Assembly (NCBI GenBank): GCA_903918755.1
Contig: CAIXFN010000082.1
Location: 1-64,000 of the forward strand
Source of the DNA: an uncultured Pedosphaera sp.
GTDB taxonomy: Bacteria; Verrucomicrobiota; Verrucomicrobiia; Limisphaerales; Pedosphaeraceae
Reading direction: 5' to 3'
DNA: 64,000 nt
In this document: positions 20,441-29,232 of the stretch, piece by piece
Numbering within the stretch: the stretch's first letter is position 1
Layout: every line of letters starts with the position of its first letter
Translations under genes and position numbers: made by a program
The notes under the pieces: model-generated
The model's input: the letters and a program-made list of their open reading frames with translations, nothing else
The model's database searches: none
What the model was told of the DNA's origin: nothing

Positions 20441-21235
20441 CTATTTGATCTTGATCCCCGAAAGATCTTCCCGGGATTTGGGCCACTTCATTTTGAGTTT
20501 TTCCAACGCCTCTACCACAACTCCCGCCACGACGTAATCCCGGTACCATTTATGGTCGGCCGGGACGATGTGCCAAGGCGCCCAAGGGGTGGAGCAGTGG
20601 TTAAGGACGTCCTCGTATGCGGTTTGAAATTTATCCCAATGCTCCCGCATTTTGATGTCATTGATTTCGAACTTCCAGTTTTTGGCGGGGTTCGCCAACC
20701 GGGACTCGAGACGTCGTGCCTGTTCCTCTTTGCTCAGATGAAGAAAGAACTTTAAGAGGATGACCCGGTTACCGGTGAGATATTTTTCGAAGGCGTTGAT
20801 TTGGGTGAACCGCGCGCGCCAGACCCGGGCAGGTTGCAAATTGAGAACGCGCACCACCAGGACATCTTCGTAATGCGAGCGGTTAAAGACACCAATGTTG
20901 CCGTATCGCGGCACGGCTTGATGAATGCGCCAGAGAAAGTCATGAGCCAGTTCCAGATGCGAGGGGGTCTTGAAGTTGGAAGTTTCGACCCCGGCGGGCG
21001 TGACAAACTCCAGCACGCGTTTTCCGGTGCCGTCTTTGCCGCTGGTGTCCATGCCCTGGAGCAGGATGACCACCGAAGCGGCCGCGTTCGCATAAAGCAG
21101 TTGCTGCAATTCCCCGATCCGCGCGCAAAGCCGGTTGGTTTTTTCGCGGGTGGCTTCCTTGTGGAGTCCGGCGTGGTGGGAGGGGGAGAAATCCCGGAGT
21201 CGGATCTTGGGCTTTATTTTGATCGGTTGGGACAT
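20441..21235 (-). CDS. ppk2: polyphosphate kinase 2 family enzyme (polyphosphate:nucleotide phosphotransferase)
   Basis: 264 aa, the size of single-domain PPK2. The Walker A motif GMDTSGKDG is at residues 61-69; the lid and Walker B regions follow (VFNRSHYEDVLVVRV, RVILLKFFLHLSKEEQARR). These enzymes use polyphosphate to phosphorylate AMP, ADP or other nucleoside phosphates in the cytoplasm. FNRSHYEDVLVVRV resembles the class III or AMP-active groups, but substrate class cannot be fixed by eye. Convergent with the atp operon. Confidence 0.92.
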   Translation of the reverse strand: MSQPIKIKPKIRLRDFSPSHHAGLHKEATREKTNRLCARIGELQQLLYANAAASVVILLQGMDTSGKDGTGKRVLEFVTPAGVETSNFKTPSHLELAHDFLWRIHQAVPRYGNIGVFNRSHYEDVLVVRVLNLQPARVWRARFTQINAFEKYLTGNRVILLKFFLHLSKEEQARRLESRLANPAKNWKFEINDIKMREHWDKFQTAYEDVLNHCSTPWAPWHIVPADHKWYRDYVVAGVVVEALEKLKMKWPKSREDLSGIKIK

Positions 21236-21378
21236 GCCCTATATGCTACCCCATCCAGGCCAACGGCGCCCGGACTTTTTGTGTCTGACGTCTGGTCCGC
21301 CGGGGTAGGTAATTCAAAAAACTGGACATTCGCACGGAGCACTCCGCAACGTTGTTTCGGGGTACCGTATGCCATAGT

Positions 21379-22764
21379 ATGGAGAAAGTGACGGACATGG
21401 CCGAATGCGTGAAACGGGCGATTGGGTCGCGGCAACTGCTGCGGCGCGGGGAGTCCGTGCTGGTTGCCGTATCCGGCGGGGTGGATTCGATGGTGCTGCT
21501 CCATTTGCTTGCGGGTTGGGCCGCAGTGGAGGGTTGGAAATTGACCGTGGCCCATTTTAACCATGGATTACGGGGTCGCAGTAGTGATGCCGATGAGCGT
21601 CTAGTGCGTCGAGTGGCCGGGAAATTGGGTTTGGCGGTGCGGTTCGAAACCGGACCGGTGGGGGAAACCGCCCGGCGGGAGGGAATTTCCATTGAGATGG
21701 CGGCCCGGCGCCTGCGCCATGCCTTCCTCGCGCAGGCCGCGGCGGCAGTGGGAGCGGGTACGATCGCTTTAGCCCATCACGCGGACGATCAGGTGGAGTT
21801 GTTCTTCCTGCGGTTATTGCGGGGCAGCGGGGCGGAAGGCTTGGGCGGGATGCGCTGGGAGAGTCCGTCCCCGGCCGATCCGCGGATCCGGTTGATCCGG
21901 CCTTTGCTGGACCAAACCAAGGCGGCATTGCGACAGTTGGCGGCCACTGCGAAAATTGTATTTCGCGAGGATGCCAGCAATGCTCGGGACGACGCGCTGC
22001 GCAACCGGCTGCGCAATCAACTTTTGCCGCTTTTACGGGCGGAATACCAACCGGCGCTGGATTCGGTGATCCTGCGGGAAATGGACATTCTCCGCGAGGA
22101 ATCCTTCGTTCTGGACAGCATCGCGCAAAGAGAATTCGCAAAAAGCCCGGCTGGTGGCGAATTTGCCCGGCTGCCGACGGCCATCCAGAGACGCAATTTG
22201 CAGCGGCAACTATTGGAATTGGGGATTATCCCTAGTTTTGACTTGATTGAGAGTCTCCGCCAGAGCGAAGGGACTCCCATTTCCCATGCCCCGGGGCTCA
22301 CAGTGCAACGGGATGGAGCTGGCCGGCTGCTCCGGGAAATGCCCGGAACGCATGACTTTTCGAGCACTTCCGCAAGGTTACATTTGACCGCTGAAAGTGG
22401 AGTGTTAACCTTTGAAGGTGTGGAAGTTAGGTGGAATCAGGTGGCTCAACCCGGGATAGCATTGCCCAGCCGCGACCCGGGGGTGAACTGCGAGTGGTTT
22501 GACGCCGAGCAGGTGGGGACCGAGATTGTCTTGCGACATTGGCAGCCGGGAGACCGATTTCAGCCTTTGGGGATGCCGGCGCCAGTCAAACTGCAAGATT
22601 TGTTTGTCAATCAAAAGGTCTTGCGGAACCTGCGGCATCGGTTAGTTGTAGGGGTGACCCGCACGGGCCAGTTGTTTTGGGTGGAAGGATTGCGGATGGC
22701 TGAGGGCTGCAAGCTTACTCCCGGAACACGACGGCGGTTGCAATGGCAGTGGAAACGATTATAA
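21379..22764 (+). CDS. tilS: tRNA(Ile)-lysidine synthetase
   Basis: 461 aa. The PP-loop motif SGGVDS is at residues 32-37. AHFNHGLRGRSSDADE and AHHADDQVELFFLRLLRGSG follow, both typical of TilS. The enzyme attaches lysine to C34 of the CAU-anticodon tRNA so that it reads AUA as Ile. The C-terminal TilS domain is present (LRHWQPGDRFQPLGMPAPVKLQDLFVNQKVLRNLRHR). The start could be 21352, 21379 or 21397. It sits 58 bases upstream of ftsH, the same tilS-ftsH order seen in many bacteria. Confidence 0.95.
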   Translation: MEKVTDMAECVKRAIGSRQLLRRGESVLVAVSGGVDSMVLLHLLAGWAAVEGWKLTVAHFNHGLRGRSSDADERLVRRVAGKLGLAVRFETGPVGETARREGISIEMAARRLRHAFLAQAAAAVGAGTIALAHHADDQVELFFLRLLRGSGAEGLGGMRWESPSPADPRIRLIRPLLDQTKAALRQLAATAKIVFREDASNARDDALRNRLRNQLLPLLRAEYQPALDSVILREMDILREESFVLDSIAQREFAKSPAGGEFARLPTAIQRRNLQRQLLELGIIPSFDLIESLRQSEGTPISHAPGLTVQRDGAGRLLREMPGTHDFSSTSARLHLTAESGVLTFEGVEVRWNQVAQPGIALPSRDPGVNCEWFDAEQVGTEIVLRHWQPGDRFQPLGMPAPVKLQDLFVNQKVLRNLRHRLVVGVTRTGQLFWVEGLRMAEGCKLTPGTRRRLQWQWKRL

Positions 22765-22822
22765 TACGTTTAGCAGCCCGCGCGTGAAGCGGGGGCTACG
22801 GGTTAAAAATAGGTGAAATGTA

Positions 22823-24868
22823 ATGTCTGACGACAACCGAAATCTTGACGAAGACCGCCAGCGCAAAAACGGCGAGTTCAGAATGCCCGCCCGCAATTGG
22901 ATCGTATGGATCCTGATCATCTGCTGCGTGGTGGTGGTAATGCTCCTGCGCGGCAACTATGAAACGGGCGGCGAAACTTGGACGCAGCACCAGTTCATGC
23001 AGTACGCCGAGTCCAACCTCATCACCAGCGCGGTGATTAATTTCAGCCCCCAGTCCCCGTACATGACCGAAGTGGTCGGTACCTACGCCCGCCCGGTGGA
23101 AAAGGTCGAAGGCGACGCCAGCAAGACCAAGCCGGCGGATGCGGTGGGCCATTTCCGGGCCAAAGCCCATCTGACGGACAAGGAATGGATGAAACTCCTG
23201 AACAAGGAGAATTACACCGCGAAGGAGCCGAATCCGATGGTTCTCAGTGTCATCTGGGGGGTGTTGCCGTTCCTGATAGTGGGTACGATTGTCTGGTTCG
23301 TGTTCATCCGCCAGATCAAGATGGCGGGCAAAGGCGCCCTGAGTTTCGGCAAGAGCAAGGCCCGAATGCTGGCCAAGGAAAAGAACAAGACCACCTTCAA
23401 GGATGTGGCCGGGGTGGAAGAGGCCAAAGAAGAGGTCTCCGAACTCGTGGAGTTTCTCAAGGACCCCAAGAAGTTTCAGAAGCTGGGTGGGCGCATTCCC
23501 AAGGGCGTATTAATGGTGGGGGCCCCCGGTACTGGCAAAACCTTGCTGGCCAAGGCCATCGCGGGCGAAGCGGATGCCGCGTTTTTCAGTATCAGCGGTT
23601 CGGATTTCGTGGAGATGTTTGTCGGCGTGGGCGCCAGCCGGGTACGGGATATGTTCGAACAGGCCCGCAAGAATACTCCCTGTCTGATTTTCATTGATGA
23701 AATTGACGCGGTGGGTCGCAGCCGGGGCCATGGTCTGGGTGGCGGTAACGACGAACGTGAGCAGACGCTGAACGCACTGCTGGTGGAAATGGACGGTTTT
23801 GACACGCAGGAAGGCATTATCATCATTGCGGCCACCAACCGGCCGGATGTGCTGGATCCCGCGTTGCTCCGACCGGGTCGGTTCGACCGTCAGATCACGG
23901 TTAATCTTCCCGATGTCCGTGGCCGGGAAGCAATTTTGAAGGTCCATGCCAAGAATGTGAAGCTGGATCCGACGGTGGATTTGGGAATCATCGCCCGCGG
24001 CACCCCGGGTTATTCTGGCGCCGAATTGGCCAACCTGCTGAACGAGGCGGCCTTGCTGGCCGCCCGGACGGGACGTCGCGCCGTGGGTATGGTGGAATTG
24101 GAAGAAGCCCGCGACAAGGTCCGCTGGGGCCGTGAACGCCGGAGCATGGCGATGACCGATGAGGACAAGAAGTTCACGGCCTGGCATGAAGCCGGGCATG
24201 CCTTGGTGAATGTCATCCTCAAGCACACTCATCCCCTGCACAAGGTTACCATCATTCCCCGCGGTCAGGCTTTGGGCTCAACGATGTATCTGCCGAAGGA
24301 CGACATTCTCAACCGCCGCCGCAAAGAAATGCTCGACATCATCGCCGTCACCATGGCGGGACGCATCGCGGAAGAAATCGTCTCCGACGACATTTCTTCG
24401 GGAGCCATGGGCGATATTCAGCAGGCCACGCAAATGGCCCGTGCCATGGTCACCCAGTGGGGCATGAGCGACAAGTTGGGCATGGTTCAGTACGGGGAAA
24501 ACAACGAGTACGTTTTCCTGGGCCGGGAAATGGCGCGGAGCAAGGATTACAGTGAGCAAACCGCCGTCGAAATCGACATGGAAGTCAAGCGGATCATCGA
24601 CAACGGTTTCCGCGTGGCCACGGAGTTGATCACCGCGAATCGGGACAAGTTGGAAGCCATCGCGAATGCCCTGCTGGAACACGAGACTTTGGAAGGCTCG
24701 CAGGTCGAAGAAATCATCCGTACCGGATCGTTCACGCTGCCTCCCCCGGCTCCGAAAGTCGATCCGCCCTCGGGAGCCCAGGCGGCCACTGTGCTGCCGG
24801 AGAACCCGCCCAAGCCGATCGCTCCGCACCTGCCGGGATTGGGTTCGGCCGCCCCGGCCACTGCCTAG
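22823..24868 (+). CDS. ftsH: ATP-dependent zinc metalloprotease FtsH
   Basis: 681 aa. Two membrane helices (about 26-42 and 141-162) flank a periplasmic domain. The AAA+ module has Walker A GAPGTGKT (233-240), Walker [11 protein letters not shown] and the second region of homology [20 protein letters not shown]. The M41 protease zinc site HEAGH is at 455-459. A Pro-rich tail ends the protein. It degrades misassembled membrane proteins and short-lived regulators as a hexamer. AGGTGA precedes the ATG at 22823. Hairpin terminator downstream. Confidence 0.97.
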   Translation: MSDDNRNLDEDRQRKNGEFRMPARNWIVWILIICCVVVVMLLRGNYETGGETWTQHQFMQYAESNLITSAVINFSPQSPYMTEVVGTYARPVEKVEGDASKTKPADAVGHFRAKAHLTDKEWMKLLNKENYTAKEPNPMVLSVIWGVLPFLIVGTIVWFVFIRQIKMAGKGALSFGKSKARMLAKEKNKTTFKDVAGVEEAKEEVSELVEFLKDPKKFQKLGGRIPKGVLMVGAPGTGKTLLAKAIAGEADAAFFSISGSDFVEMFVGVGASRVRDMFEQARKNTPCLIFIDEIDAVGRSRGHGLGGGNDEREQTLNALLVEMDGFDTQEGIIIIAATNRPDVLDPALLRPGRFDRQITVNLPDVRGREAILKVHAKNVKLDPTVDLGIIARGTPGYSGAELANLLNEAALLAARTGRRAVGMVELEEARDKVRWGRERRSMAMTDEDKKFTAWHEAGHALVNVILKHTHPLHKVTIIPRGQALGSTMYLPKDDILNRRRKEMLDIIAVTMAGRIAEEIVSDDISSGAMGDIQQATQMARAMVTQWGMSDKLGMVQYGENNEYVFLGREMARSKDYSEQTAVEIDMEVKRIIDNGFRVATELITANRDKLEAIANALLEHETLEGSQVEEIIRTGSFTLPPPAPKVDPPSGAQAATVLPENPPKPIAPHLPGLGSAAPATA

Positions 24869-24903
24869 GCGTTCGGCTCCCTTGCGGGAGTAGCTCGACT
24901 CTC

Positions 24904-24931
24904 AACGCCGTCGGCTTGTGCCGACGGCGTT
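24904..24931. terminator. terminator between ftsH and the convergent sugar-nucleotide operon
   Basis: Perfect 12-bp arms AACGCCGTCGGC/GCCGACGGCGTT around TTGT, between two convergent genes. The following T-run is short, so it may work partly as an mRNA 3' hairpin. Its right end touches the stop codon of the minus-strand gene. Confidence 0.75.
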
Positions 24932-27900
24932 TAGGTTTCCCAGACGCAGAGTTGGTTGACGAATTCCGCAGATCCGTCCCGGAGCCAACCGTCCAACTGG
25001 GCCTGATCCTTCAATTGCTGTCCCCGCCGGCGGGGCACCACTACAAAGCGTTTCTCGAGTTCCGGCAAGGCGGTCATATCCACCCAAAGTTTCTCGAACT
25101 GGCTGACGGGAAAGACATCTTCCTGGCCATGGCCCCAGCGTTTCTTGACATCCTTGATGGTGATGTAGGTGGGTAGCCGGACCGCCAGAGCCCGCACCGC
25201 TGCGGCACAGCGTTCGGAATTTTCCAAATCGCTCCGGCGCAATCCGAAAATCTTGAGGAGTTTGTCGATGTTGATCCAGCAGGTGTTGGAATTGTAATAG
25301 CGCAAGTGGAACTCGTCCTCTTCCCGCGGCATGGCCAACCCTTCCACCAGGCGAACCTGCCCGTTCACACGCGCCAAACCGCCGCCCCGGTCCTCCAGAC
25401 GACGGGTGATCACTTCAAAGGTGAGACAGGCATCCTCGGCCAGATGGCGACCGAAAAGCGTGGGATCGGGATCAGCCCCCAGGGTGTCAATGTTGTGCAG
25501 CATCAGATGGCGCAACTGGGGGCGCTCGGCAATGAGGCGGGCCAGGACGCCGTTGCGCAGGAGATTAGGCACTTCGAACCAGTGGCCCACGGGATGCAGG
25601 CATTGCGCGGGAAGATTGTCGGCATAGTCCGTACCTTCGCCGGTGGTATGCGCCCAATTCAGCAGCGCCGCCCGCAGGCTTTCGCGGACTTTCTGTTGCT
25701 GTTCATCAAGGCGTTGCTGCGGCATCTCTTCCCATAAAAAGCGCAGGTCGCGAACCATGGGGATCATGCGTAAACCGATGGAACGGCCGGCGGAGAGCAG
25801 GAGGGGGCCGGGATAATTGTAGTTGCCATGGCGCCGCAGCCAATCGGCAGTGGCCTCTTGGGTGAGGTAGCTGGTCGTGAAGATGTGGGGAATTGCCAGT
25901 CCTGCCATTTGCCCGATCCTCCGGCTTTTTGCCAGATGGGTCTCCAGAAAAGTCCGGTGGCGGCCAGCGAACTTGCAAAACGGGTGCAGGGCCTTGACGA
26001 CCCCGGCTCCTTGCGTCCAACGACTACCCACGCCAGCCGCGAGGGTCACCACGGCGAGTTCGCCGCGCGCCAACGCTGCGAGCCCGGCGGCGTGAAACGA
26101 GTTGCCGGTCCCAGATACTTCGGGAAGCACATCGGTGTCCTGGGCGTCCTTGATGTCGGCGTTTGCGGGCAGGCGGTTTTGGGACAGGCCGATACGACCC
26201 GATTTCAAGTCATCGCGGATTTGTTCATGCTGTTCGCGATCAAAACCGTTTTGTTGCAGCAGTTCGGCCAGGCTTTGTTGCTTTCCTCCATCCGTTTTCA
26301 AGCGCGGCAACAGCCGGTCAAACAACGATTGCATCATGTTGGCCAACTCGGGTCGCGCGCGGCAGGCGGTTCCAAAATTGTCCAATTCCGCCCTTTGGGC
26401 TTTGGTGAGGGATTGGGGGTCGGCACGCAAGCGGCGGGGAACATGCAGGGCGTAGTATCCGCGCGGCAGCAGCGCCTCGGAGCCGGTCAACAATTCCGCC
26501 CAGGTGCCCCGTTCGTTGATCGCAAAATCATAAACCACGGGTTCCGTGGCGAAGGGCAGGGCATGCTGGAGGTCCCGTTTGGCCTGGGACATGATCGCCT
26601 GCAGGCGGACCTGGGCCTCGGCTTTCCGGTGCGGTGCAACAATGAATCCCATGCCACCACCCGACATGCCGCCCAGCATCCAAAAACCCCAGAAATCCGC
26701 GCCGAATTCCTGCTGGGCGGAAGTGATGAGTGATTCCGTGAAGGCGTTGCTCGCCCAGGGGATGATAGTCTGGATGGGCTGGCGGAAATTGCGCGTGGTC
26801 AACTCGCCCACCTTTTGCACAGCACCTCCCCGCAGGGCGGCCACGATCTGGTCCAGCATCGCGATGGCTTGCTGGCGTCCCCGCCATTCGGCGGCCGAGC
26901 GCAGCAGGTACTTTTCCGTGACCATCTCGAGGATGGGGCCGACGTTTTGCGCCATACCGCCATGAATCAAGACCAGACTTTGTTGCAATCGCTCCCGGGT
27001 GGCGGCGGAAACTTCGTGCTGATCCAGGATATGATGGGAGGGCATGAGGCGCCCGCGGCTGATGCCGTATTCAGGGTCCCCGGGCGCGGCGGCCACGCCG
27101 CAAATTAATTTCATTCCCGGCCAGACCCCGCCGGAATCCTGCCAACCGCCGCCCGAACCGCCGAGCCATTCGCCGAGCAAAGCGCGGGCGAGAACCACCC
27201 GGCGTTCCTCTTCCGCCAAACCGCCCGTTAAGGACTGGGCTTGACCGGTGGCCCGCATGCAGACGGAAATCAAAGCTGCCAGCAGGTTGGTCGAAACCGC
27301 CAGCCGGGAGCCTTTGGGAATGTCGTTGACATGGCTGACCAGTTCCAATCCCCGACCTGGCCCAACGACCCGCTCCAGCAGGCCCGCAAAATCCAGCCCG
27401 GAACCTTCAATGCCCGGAGGCACCAGACCCGAAGCAATGACCGCGGCCTTGAGCAGGCCCAGATAATCCCGGGCAAAATCAAACACTTCTGCGAGGCTGG
27501 TGATGTCCGCGGTGGCCATGAGGTCCACGCTGGTCAGGCGTAACAACGGCTCGTCAATGACGCGCAGGCAGACCTCTACGGGCGGGTGGGGAGAGGCATC
27601 GCGACCGTGCACCCCCAGGTCGATGGAGACATTCAAAGCGCGGGCGCCTTCCGGGAAATCCATCCCGAGAAAAAAGATATCGCTCCAGCCCGAATGACTC
27701 AAATCCATGCGGACCGGAGTTTGTTCCCGCAGCACGGGATACGTGCCATCGGGATTCCGGCGCAACAATTCTGGTCTTAGCCGCAGCGGGTGATCCGCCG
27801 GGTGCCCCATGCGGAACATCCATTGGTTCCCGCGGACGGAACGGACACTCCGCCGCACCTGATCAGCCAGTGTTTGGAAAGCCAACCGTTGGTATACAGT

Positions 27901-28254
27901 GGCCAAAGCACTCGAGATGGCATCGCTGGCGCCGTGCTGTTTTTGTACCGTCAGGAAATTCTCCAGGGCTTCCTCAAAGCGGCGGTCGAGCAGGTGCTGG
28001 AAGCCGCGGAAGGGGATCATGCCGCCGGTGCCGGCGGGGATTTTGCCAGGCAAATGAAAGCGGTGGATGGCGTAGAGGAAGAACAGGGCACGAACGCGTT
28101 CGTAGAGATTTTCGCTGGTGCGGCGAAACGCCTCAAGTTCTGCGCAGGCGTCCAGAAGTTCGGCGGTCGAGGCCGCGGCACAAACGGATTCCAGCGGGCG
28201 GTTGCGGATTTGGGGATCCGCTGAGGTGATGATTTCGATGAGTTCGCCGGACAT
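24931..28254 (-). CDS. putative bifunctional GHMP-type sugar kinase / UTP-dependent sugar-1-phosphate uridylyltransferase
   Basis: 1107 aa, much longer than either family alone. The middle (about residues 200-620) resembles GHMP kinases of the L-fucokinase type: NDIPKGSRLAVSTNLLAALI as the ATP-binding motif and GGMSGGGMGFIV as motif 3. The C-terminal third (from about 735) resembles UDP-sugar pyrophosphorylases: VVTLAAGVGSRWTQGAGVVKALHPF as the nucleotide loop, then LMLHNIDTLGADPDP with the metal-binding Asp, and RYYNSNTCWINID. A kinase-pyrophosphorylase fusion would salvage a free sugar directly to a UDP-sugar. The plant enzyme FKGP has the same logic but the opposite domain order. It lies 8 bases downstream of a GalU-like gene. 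The substrate is unknown. Confidence 0.75.
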   Translation of the reverse strand: MSGELIEIITSADPQIRNRPLESVCAAASTAELLDACAELEAFRRTSENLYERVRALFFLYAIHRFHLPGKIPAGTGGMIPFRGFQHLLDRRFEEALENFLTVQKQHGASDAISSALATVYQRLAFQTLADQVRRSVRSVRGNQWMFRMGHPADHPLRLRPELLRRNPDGTYPVLREQTPVRMDLSHSGWSDIFFLGMDFPEGARALNVSIDLGVHGRDASPHPPVEVCLRVIDEPLLRLTSVDLMATADITSLAEVFDFARDYLGLLKAAVIASGLVPPGIEGSGLDFAGLLERVVGPGRGLELVSHVNDIPKGSRLAVSTNLLAALISVCMRATGQAQSLTGGLAEEERRVVLARALLGEWLGGSGGGWQDSGGVWPGMKLICGVAAAPGDPEYGISRGRLMPSHHILDQHEVSAATRERLQQSLVLIHGGMAQNVGPILEMVTEKYLLRSAAEWRGRQQAIAMLDQIVAALRGGAVQKVGELTTRNFRQPIQTIIPWASNAFTESLITSAQQEFGADFWGFWMLGGMSGGGMGFIVAPHRKAEAQVRLQAIMSQAKRDLQHALPFATEPVVYDFAINERGTWAELLTGSEALLPRGYYALHVPRRLRADPQSLTKAQRAELDNFGTACRARPELANMMQSLFDRLLPRLKTDGGKQQSLAELLQQNGFDREQHEQIRDDLKSGRIGLSQNRLPANADIKDAQDTDVLPEVSGTGNSFHAAGLAALARGELAVVTLAAGVGSRWTQGAGVVKALHPFCKFAGRHRTFLETHLAKSRRIGQMAGLAIPHIFTTSYLTQEATADWLRRHGNYNYPGPLLLSAGRSIGLRMIPMVRDLRFLWEEMPQQRLDEQQQKVRESLRAALLNWAHTTGEGTDYADNLPAQCLHPVGHWFEVPNLLRNGVLARLIAERPQLRHLMLHNIDTLGADPDPTLFGRHLAEDACLTFEVITRRLEDRGGGLARVNGQVRLVEGLAMPREEDEFHLRYYNSNTCWINIDKLLKIFGLRRSDLENSERCAAAVRALAVRLPTYITIKDVKKRWGHGQEDVFPVSQFEKLWVDMTALPELEKRFVVVPRRRGQQLKDQAQLDGWLRDGSAEFVNQLCVWET

Positions 28255-28262
28255 GGGGCTGG

Positions 28263-29099
28263 TCAGTGGGCTTCCTGGGCGAGCAATTCGACGATTCCGG
28301 CGAGGACTTCTGCTCGCGCCGGACTGCTTAGTGCGAGCGCCAGCTGAGCGGTGAGGAGGCCATACTTCAAACCAATGTCAAACCGCCGCCCCCGCAATTC
28401 GCAGGCCAGGTAGCGTTCCCGATTTGCCAGATTGGTCAAGGTGTGGCTCAGCCCGACCATCTTTCCGGCTTCGACCTCGGCAGCGAGCAATTCCATGAGG
28501 GCGGGAGTCAGGACATGCATGCCAAAAAAGCAAAGATAATGACCCGCGCGCAATCCTGGCACGATGAGGCGTTGTTCCGCCACGGTCGGAGTGGGTTTTT
28601 CCAGAACCTCAGAGATTATGTACAGCCCTTTATGGTTGCCCGCGAGCCGGCCGCCCGCGGCGCCGTAATAAGGCAGCTTGCTTTCGTGGGTGGCCTGGAC
28701 GGCGGAAACGGAACAGGCCTCGGCCTTGGCCACCTCCACGAGCTGGCGAGCACTGCTCCGCGCCTCCTGACTCAAGTAAAGATGGTCGCCCACCAGGAGG
28801 AGGAATGGTTCGGAGCCGGTGAATTCATGGGCGCACCAGACGGCGTGGCTGTAACCCAGGGGTTTTTCTTGCGCCACGAACTGCAGGCGTTTGCCATGCG
28901 GTTCCGCCGCGGTACGGTAAGCTTCCTCGTCGCCCGGGTGAACCACCACACAGATTTCCTCCGCACCGGAATTTAGCGCTTCCTCGACAATGATGGCCAG
29001 GGCGGTCTTAGTTTCTCCGTCGCGGTCAACCAGTTTCTGCAATGGGAGTGTCCGCTGGCTCGGGCCGGCGGCAGTGATGACGGCTTTTTTAACATCCAT
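28263..29099 (-). CDS. GalU-like nucleotidyltransferase with altered signature
   Basis: 278 aa, about the size of GalU/RmlA-type enzymes (UTP:glucose-1-phosphate uridylyltransferase family). The fold is recognisable from [10 protein letters not shown] at the N-terminus, [13 protein letters not shown] and LLLVGDHLY. The normally conserved GxGTRxLPxTK loop reads [11 protein letters not shown] and the following PKE motif is missing (VDRDG). The Arg and Leu-Pro are kept. This could be a diverged active enzyme or a regulatory partner. It is the first gene of a two-gene operon with the kinase/pyrophosphorylase fusion. Confidence 0.75.
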   Translation of the reverse strand: MDVKKAVITAAGPSQRTLPLQKLVDRDGETKTALAIIVEEALNSGAEEICVVVHPGDEEAYRTAAEPHGKRLQFVAQEKPLGYSHAVWCAHEFTGSEPFLLLVGDHLYLSQEARSSARQLVEVAKAEACSVSAVQATHESKLPYYGAAGGRLAGNHKGLYIISEVLEKPTPTVAEQRLIVPGLRAGHYLCFFGMHVLTPALMELLAAEVEAGKMVGLSHTLTNLANRERYLACELRGRRFDIGLKYGLLTAQLALALSSPARAEVLAGIVELLAQEAH

Positions 29100-29172
29100 A
29101 CATTCTGCGATTGCGCGCTTTCAGTGTGCCAGCCTCGGGGTAATTGGCCACAATATTTTGCGGACAAAAAAA

Positions 29173-29203
29173 GGCGCGGCGGGAAAATTTTCCCCGCCGC
29201 GCC
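29173..29203 (-). terminator. Rho-independent terminator of the LamG gene
   Basis: Arms GGCGCGGCGGG and CCCGCCGCGCC around an AAAA/TTTT centre, preceded on the plus strand by seven A residues, i.e. a T-run on the minus strand. It lies 30 bases beyond the stop of the 29233-32049 gene. Confidence 0.85.
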
Positions 29204-29232
29204 TGGGTCAGTCTTTGGCCCGATGGGCTGAA

